This document shows, piece by piece, positions 61,205-64,000 of a DNA stretch of 64,000 nucleotides. The stretch lies in the NCBI RefSeq assembly GCF_000967495.1, contig NZ_JXXU01000018.1, forward strand, positions 79,633-143,632, given 5' to 3'. Numbering within the stretch: position 1 is the first letter of the stretch; every line of letters begins with the position of its first letter. The notes beneath the pieces were generated by a model. That model was not told the DNA's origin and searched no databases. It saw nothing but the letters and a program-made list of their open reading frames with translations. A program made the position numbers and the translations under genes. The stretch is from Vibrio neptunius (GTDB lineage Bacteria > Pseudomonadota > Gammaproteobacteria > Enterobacterales > Vibrionaceae).

Positions 61205-62101
61205 TTAGAGAACGAGGGCTTTGGCGTAATCATCCAGCTCTTCTTCTTCCAATAACTCGATGATCTCATCAAGAGGAAGCTGGTAGCCCAAACCAATCAG
61301 TTTATGAACTAAACGTACTTGTTTATCATCGAAAAGTTCTTCTTTAATAGAAAAATCCCATGGTAAATTTGCAATAATTTGTTGGCTGGGTTTTTGTAAT
61401 AAATACTGTTCAAAAAGTTCAGGGTCATAGCAAAAAGCAATTCCCAAGAAAGAGTTAAACTGTGAGTGCCAATCATCTTCCTCAATAGTCAGATTAATAT
61501 CAATTCCTTTTTCAATTAGTTTTTCAAATGCTGCTTTGGCTTCCCTTTGTTCTTCTGAAGAACCCTTTTGCCAATAATTATTGAGTATGATTGCCCCTGC
61601 AACAGAGTTGATTGTCTCTGGTTTAACAGTGAAGTTATCCAGAAGGTAGTTAAACAAATAAAACTCGCGTCGGTGCTCATTAAATACCCAACGTAATATA
61701 CCATCACAGTCTACTTTGCCTCCGAGTCGGACAATGCTTTTTATATAATCTAAATAAAGATCATAACATAGGTCTTCGTAAAAACTGTCACACCCAGAAA
61801 AATATAAGGTGCCATCACGCTCTAATGGCGAAAGTATTTTTACCAGTGGGCAATGTTCATAAGATAAGTCCATATCTTCGACATGACTATTATAAAATTC
61901 CAGAATGTTTAGATCGGTTAAAATACCAGCTCTAAGTAATACTCGGATGCGTTCAAAATTGGTTTCTTCACTTAAGTTGCTATCTTCAAGAATGGCATCT
62001 ATCACCTCCCATATCTGGTAGTAAGACGTAATTCTTGCCACCACTACAAAGTCGGCTTGGGTTAAAATCTGGTTAACCTGTTCGATGGTTGGTTTAGTCA
62101 T
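61205..62101 (-). CDS. Tandem-array paralogue 2, ankyrin-like, putative immunity protein
   Basis: This 298-residue paralogue of the first array gene starts MTKPTIEQVNQILTQ and ends LDDYAKALVL. The shared blocks include 'AILEDSNLSEETNFERIRVLL' and 'FLGIAFCYDPELFEQYLLQKPSQ'. The regions around residues 15-30, 100-125 and 150-200 differ strongly from the other copies. Its start is 2 bp after the stop of the intact companion gene, so translation is probably coupled. It has its own terminator. Function inferred as above. Confidence 0.62.
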   Translation of the reverse strand: MTKPTIEQVNQILTQADFVVVARITSYYQIWEVIDAILEDSNLSEETNFERIRVLLRAGILTDLNILEFYNSHVEDMDLSYEHCPLVKILSPLERDGTLYFSGCDSFYEDLCYDLYLDYIKSIVRLGGKVDCDGILRWVFNEHRREFYLFNYLLDNFTVKPETINSVAGAIILNNYWQKGSSEEQREAKAAFEKLIEKGIDINLTIEEDDWHSQFNSFLGIAFCYDPELFEQYLLQKPSQQIIANLPWDFSIKEELFDDKQVRLVHKLIGLGYQLPLDEIIELLEEEELDDYAKALVL

Positions 62102-62103
62102 AG

Positions 62104-62499
62104 TTACACTCTGTATTCAATATCTTTAAGTTTTTTATTATGCGCAATCTCGTCCAGCAGGGTCAGTGAAAGGTAAAGAGCTTGCTGGTAGTAAAATACC
62201 GTGGGCAAGTCATCGTCGGCCTCCACTTTAGGCAGGCTAAAGTGGTCCGCAGTGATCACGCTAAAGTTTTGATAAGCATGAGTATTGTTTGGGTTAAGGT
62301 AGGCGCCCTGAATAAGTTTAGGCGTAAGCTCACCCAGCAGGTCCACCAGCTCGTTACGGATAAACACCCGAGGTGGGGTTAAGGTTAGGTCAAACGCCAA
62401 ATCGGGTTCAACACCGATCACCTTATGCCCCAAGTGTTCCTTTACCGGGCACTGCAAATAACTCGCGGTATCGAGTTTAAAATAACCGTCAATCACCAT
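62104..62499 (-). CDS. Companion gene of the array unit (intact copy), unknown function
   Basis: The 131-residue protein has features such as 'PRVFIRNELVDLLGELTPKLIQGAYL' and 'FYYQQALYLSLTLLDEI'. The layout loosely recalls Imm11/DUF1629-type immunity proteins, but I cannot assign it. It is followed 2 bp later by paralogue 2. An overlapping 22-codon ORF ends inside its start (ATGGTGA). Only the C-terminal 37 codons survive in the two other units. The true N-terminus may be longer if a one-base frameshift lies near 62499. Confidence 0.55.
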   Translation of the reverse strand: MVIDGYFKLDTASYLQCPVKEHLGHKVIGVEPDLAFDLTLTPPRVFIRNELVDLLGELTPKLIQGAYLNPNNTHAYQNFSVITADHFSLPKVEADDDLPTVFYYQQALYLSLTLLDEIAHNKKLKDIEYRV

Positions 62500-62561
62500 A
62501 GTAATTCATAGTCCTGTTCGCTGCTGAGCACAATATCATCATGAAAAGACACCAGTGTCAT
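62493..62561 (-). CDS. Short ORF overlapping the companion gene start
   Basis: A 22-codon ORF (starts MTLVSFHDD, ends YELLW) overlaps the companion gene by 7 bp. It may be the real N-terminus of the companion gene, split by a one-base frameshift, or a coupling leader. It has no good ribosome-binding site. Confidence 0.3.
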   Translation of the reverse strand: MTLVSFHDDIVLSSEQDYELLW

Positions 62562-62577
62562 TTTGTTGATTCATAAT

Positions 62578-62774
62578 CCTGCCACCACAATACAAAACCA
62601 ACAGGGTTTCTCGCCAATAAATTATTCACTAAAACAAGTAATTAAGAGGGAAATATCAACAAAGCTACCAGTTAGCATACCAACTCTCAAAGTACGAAGG
62701 GTATTTTATTACTGGAGTATATTGAGGGAAAATATAAGCCCCTAAGCAGAATAGGCTTAGGGGCAAGCGTCAGC
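62578..62774. repeat. Array spacer repeat, copy 2
   Basis: Second copy of the 197-bp spacer, from cctgccacc to the paralogue 3 stop. It matches copy 1 at most positions; the main differences lie near 62606-62630 and 62699-62710. Confidence 0.85.
62738..62764 (-). terminator. Terminator of paralogue 3
   Basis: The stem is the same as at 61168-61194 (gcccctaagc / gcttaggggc), 11 bp beyond the paralogue 3 stop. Confidence 0.8.
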
Positions 62775-63662
62775 TTAGTGAGCGAGGGCTTTGGCATAGT
62801 CGTCCAGCTCTTTTTTTTCTAATTCAGAAACTATTTCATCTAGAGGCACATAATACTTTAGACTTATCAGCTTTTCTATTATGTGCATATGTTTTTCTCT
62901 GAAATAGCCATTTTTAATTACCTTACGCCATGGCAACCCTTTGACGATTTCTTTATTAGGCTGTTGCAGTAAATACTGTTCAAAAAGCTCAGGATCAAAA
63001 ATTAAGACTGCACCTAAAAAAGAATGATAATCTAACATCCCAGATTCTTCATCAAACGGCAAATTGATATCAATACCCTTTTCAATCAACTGTTTAAATA
63101 TTCCTCTCCCTCGCTTTTCATGGCCATCATGTTTGAAATACTCCTCAGATAATATGTGTGCCGCGACAGTATTAATAGCGCTAGGTTTAGATTGAAAACT
63201 TTCCAGAAGGTAGTTAAACATCTCAAGCTCACACCTTGATTCAAAAACCCAGTACAACATACCATCATGATCCACTCTGCCTCCGAGTAGGACAATATTT
63301 TTTATATAATCCAAATAAAGATCATAACATAGGTCTTCATAAAAACTGTCAGATCCGGATAAATATAAGGTGCCATCTCGCTCTAATGGTGCCAGTAATT
63401 TAACTAGTGGGCAACCTTCATAAGATAAGTCCATATCTTCAACATAGCTATTATAGTATTCCAGAACATGTAACTCGGTTAAGAGACCTGCTTTAAGTAA
63501 TACTCGAACCCGTTCAAAATTGGTTTCTTCACTACAGTTGTCATCCTCAAGAATAGCATCAAGCACATCCCAAATATCATCATAAAATTCAGTAGATGTT
63601 AGCATTGCTAAGTTGGCCTGAGTAAGGCTTTGATTGATATGTTCGATGTTCGGTTCAGTCAT
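62775..63662 (-). CDS. Tandem-array paralogue 3, ankyrin-like, putative immunity protein
   Basis: The 295-residue paralogue begins MTEPNIEHINQSLTQ and ends LDDYAKALAH. It is closest to paralogue 1 at the N-terminus and to paralogue 2 in the block 'GSDSFYEDLCYDLYLDYIKNIV', which suggests recombination between copies. The C-terminal third is the most diverged of the three. Its start is 2 bp after the stop of a truncated companion gene. Confidence 0.62.
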   Translation of the reverse strand: MTEPNIEHINQSLTQANLAMLTSTEFYDDIWDVLDAILEDDNCSEETNFERVRVLLKAGLLTELHVLEYYNSYVEDMDLSYEGCPLVKLLAPLERDGTLYLSGSDSFYEDLCYDLYLDYIKNIVLLGGRVDHDGMLYWVFESRCELEMFNYLLESFQSKPSAINTVAAHILSEEYFKHDGHEKRGRGIFKQLIEKGIDINLPFDEESGMLDYHSFLGAVLIFDPELFEQYLLQQPNKEIVKGLPWRKVIKNGYFREKHMHIIEKLISLKYYVPLDEIVSELEKKELDDYAKALAH

Positions 63663-63664
63663 AG

Positions 63665-63778
63665 TTACACTCTGTATTTAATATCCCTAAGTTTTTTATT
63701 GCGCGTCATTTCGTCCCGCAGGGCCAATGAAAGGTATAGGGCTTGCTGGTAGTAAAATACTGCGGGTAAGGTATCTAC
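63665..63778 (-). pseudogene. Remnant of companion gene, C-terminal 37 codons, second copy
   Basis: Reading the minus strand gives VDTLPAVFYYQQALYLSLALRDEM..., a truncated copy like that at 60873-60986. The deletion endpoint is the same in both remnants, so the truncation happened before the duplication or was spread by conversion. Confidence 0.75.
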
Positions 63779-63799
63779 TCGCTGTTATTGATTGCTTCT

Positions 63800-64000
63800 C
63801 CTGCCACCATAGTACAAACCAACAGGGCCTCAGGCCAATAAATTATTCGCTAAAACAAGTAATTAAGAGGGAAATATCAACAAAGCCATCAGTTAGCATA
63901 CCAACTCTCAAACTACGAAGGGGCTTTTATTGCTGAAGTATATTGAGGGAAAATATTAGCCCCTAAGCGAGATAGGCTTAGCAGGGCGGGATCGCACTTT
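63800..64000. repeat. Array spacer repeat, copy 3, reaching the window end
   Basis: Third spacer copy, ending at the window edge. The terminal stem at 63959 onward is degenerate (gcccctaagc followed by ggcttagcaggg), and the following bases do not match the start of a further paralogue, so the array may end or change here. Confidence 0.8.

Noticed and set aside
62563..62745. Plus-strand 60-codon ORF in the array spacer (also 63727-63936)
   Set aside because: These ORFs lie in the repeated non-coding spacer, have no ribosome-binding site, and end in the terminator stem.
60870..64000. Superintegron cassette array with attC sites
   Set aside because: The spacers are repeated, but they lack attC-type core sites (RYYYAAC ... 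GTTRRRY) and the long imperfect dyad of Vibrio repeats, and they end in ordinary terminators.
61008..64000. CRISPR array
   Set aside because: The repeats are about 200 bp, contain no short regular repeat-spacer pattern, and alternate with genes.

Overview
The window reads as a Vibrio-type gammaproteobacterial chromosome, most likely the second chromosome. The basis is the gene set and its order: a two-domain ECF riboflavin-type importer, a PilZ protein of the PlzD type, a stand-alone rsgA, sstT, a full pstSCAB set beside a chemoreceptor, a Tad pilus locus, sgrR, proXWV and a BCCT carrier. No rRNA, tRNA, transposase, integrase or CRISPR array was seen.

Layout. 1-2.8 kb: end of an ECF importer operon. 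2.9-5.2 kb: secreted Lcl/EF-hand protein and a c-di-GMP-binding PilZ protein. 5.4-9.9 kb: rsgA behind a structured leader, sstT, and a periplasmic domain gene overlapping a GGDEF cyclase. 10-15.6 kb: pstSCAB (leftward) divergent from a chemoreceptor. 15.7-18.9 kb: SDR, LysR, aldehyde dehydrogenase. 19-34.1 kb: one long leftward block with the Tad pilus genes (flp to the VWA protein) followed after only 24 bp by TlpA, DUF4266, DUF3570, ApbE and DsbD, a probable envelope electron-transfer set. 34.1-41.2 kb: two divergent lipoprotein genes around a Fur-box-like palindrome. 41.4-49 kb: NIPSNAP, marC, nfsA, sgrR with a divergent SgrS/SgrT-like RNA, and proXWV. 49-56.2 kb: poorly characterised genes, including a secreted protein with a clan-CD (C80-like) His/Cys dyad, a methyltransferase and a nitrilase-family protein. 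56.5-59.7 kb: BCCT carrier, LysR and yaiI. 60-64 kb: an AT-rich tandem array of three diverged ~298-aa paralogues with near-identical spacers, running off the window, resembling an orphan immunity-gene array.

How the genes fit together. Osmoprotectant uptake is served by ProXWV and BCCT. Phosphate uptake is served by Pst, with a possible Pho box. Surface attachment and c-di-GMP are represented by Tad, PilZ, GGDEF and the large lipoproteins. Extracytoplasmic thiol and flavin chemistry is represented by DsbD, TlpA, ApbE and DUF3570.

The most notable items are a 38-codon SgrT-like ORF inside a probable SgrS-type RNA divergent from sgrR, with an 11-bp-arm palindrome as candidate SgrR operator; a D-x-x-S-G-A-S flavinylation-like motif in the DUF3570 barrel; the C80-like secreted protein; the Fur-box-bearing lipoprotein pair; and the terminal tandem array. 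All family names come from reading motifs by eye; no database search was run. Several starts were moved downstream to the codon with a ribosome-binding site.
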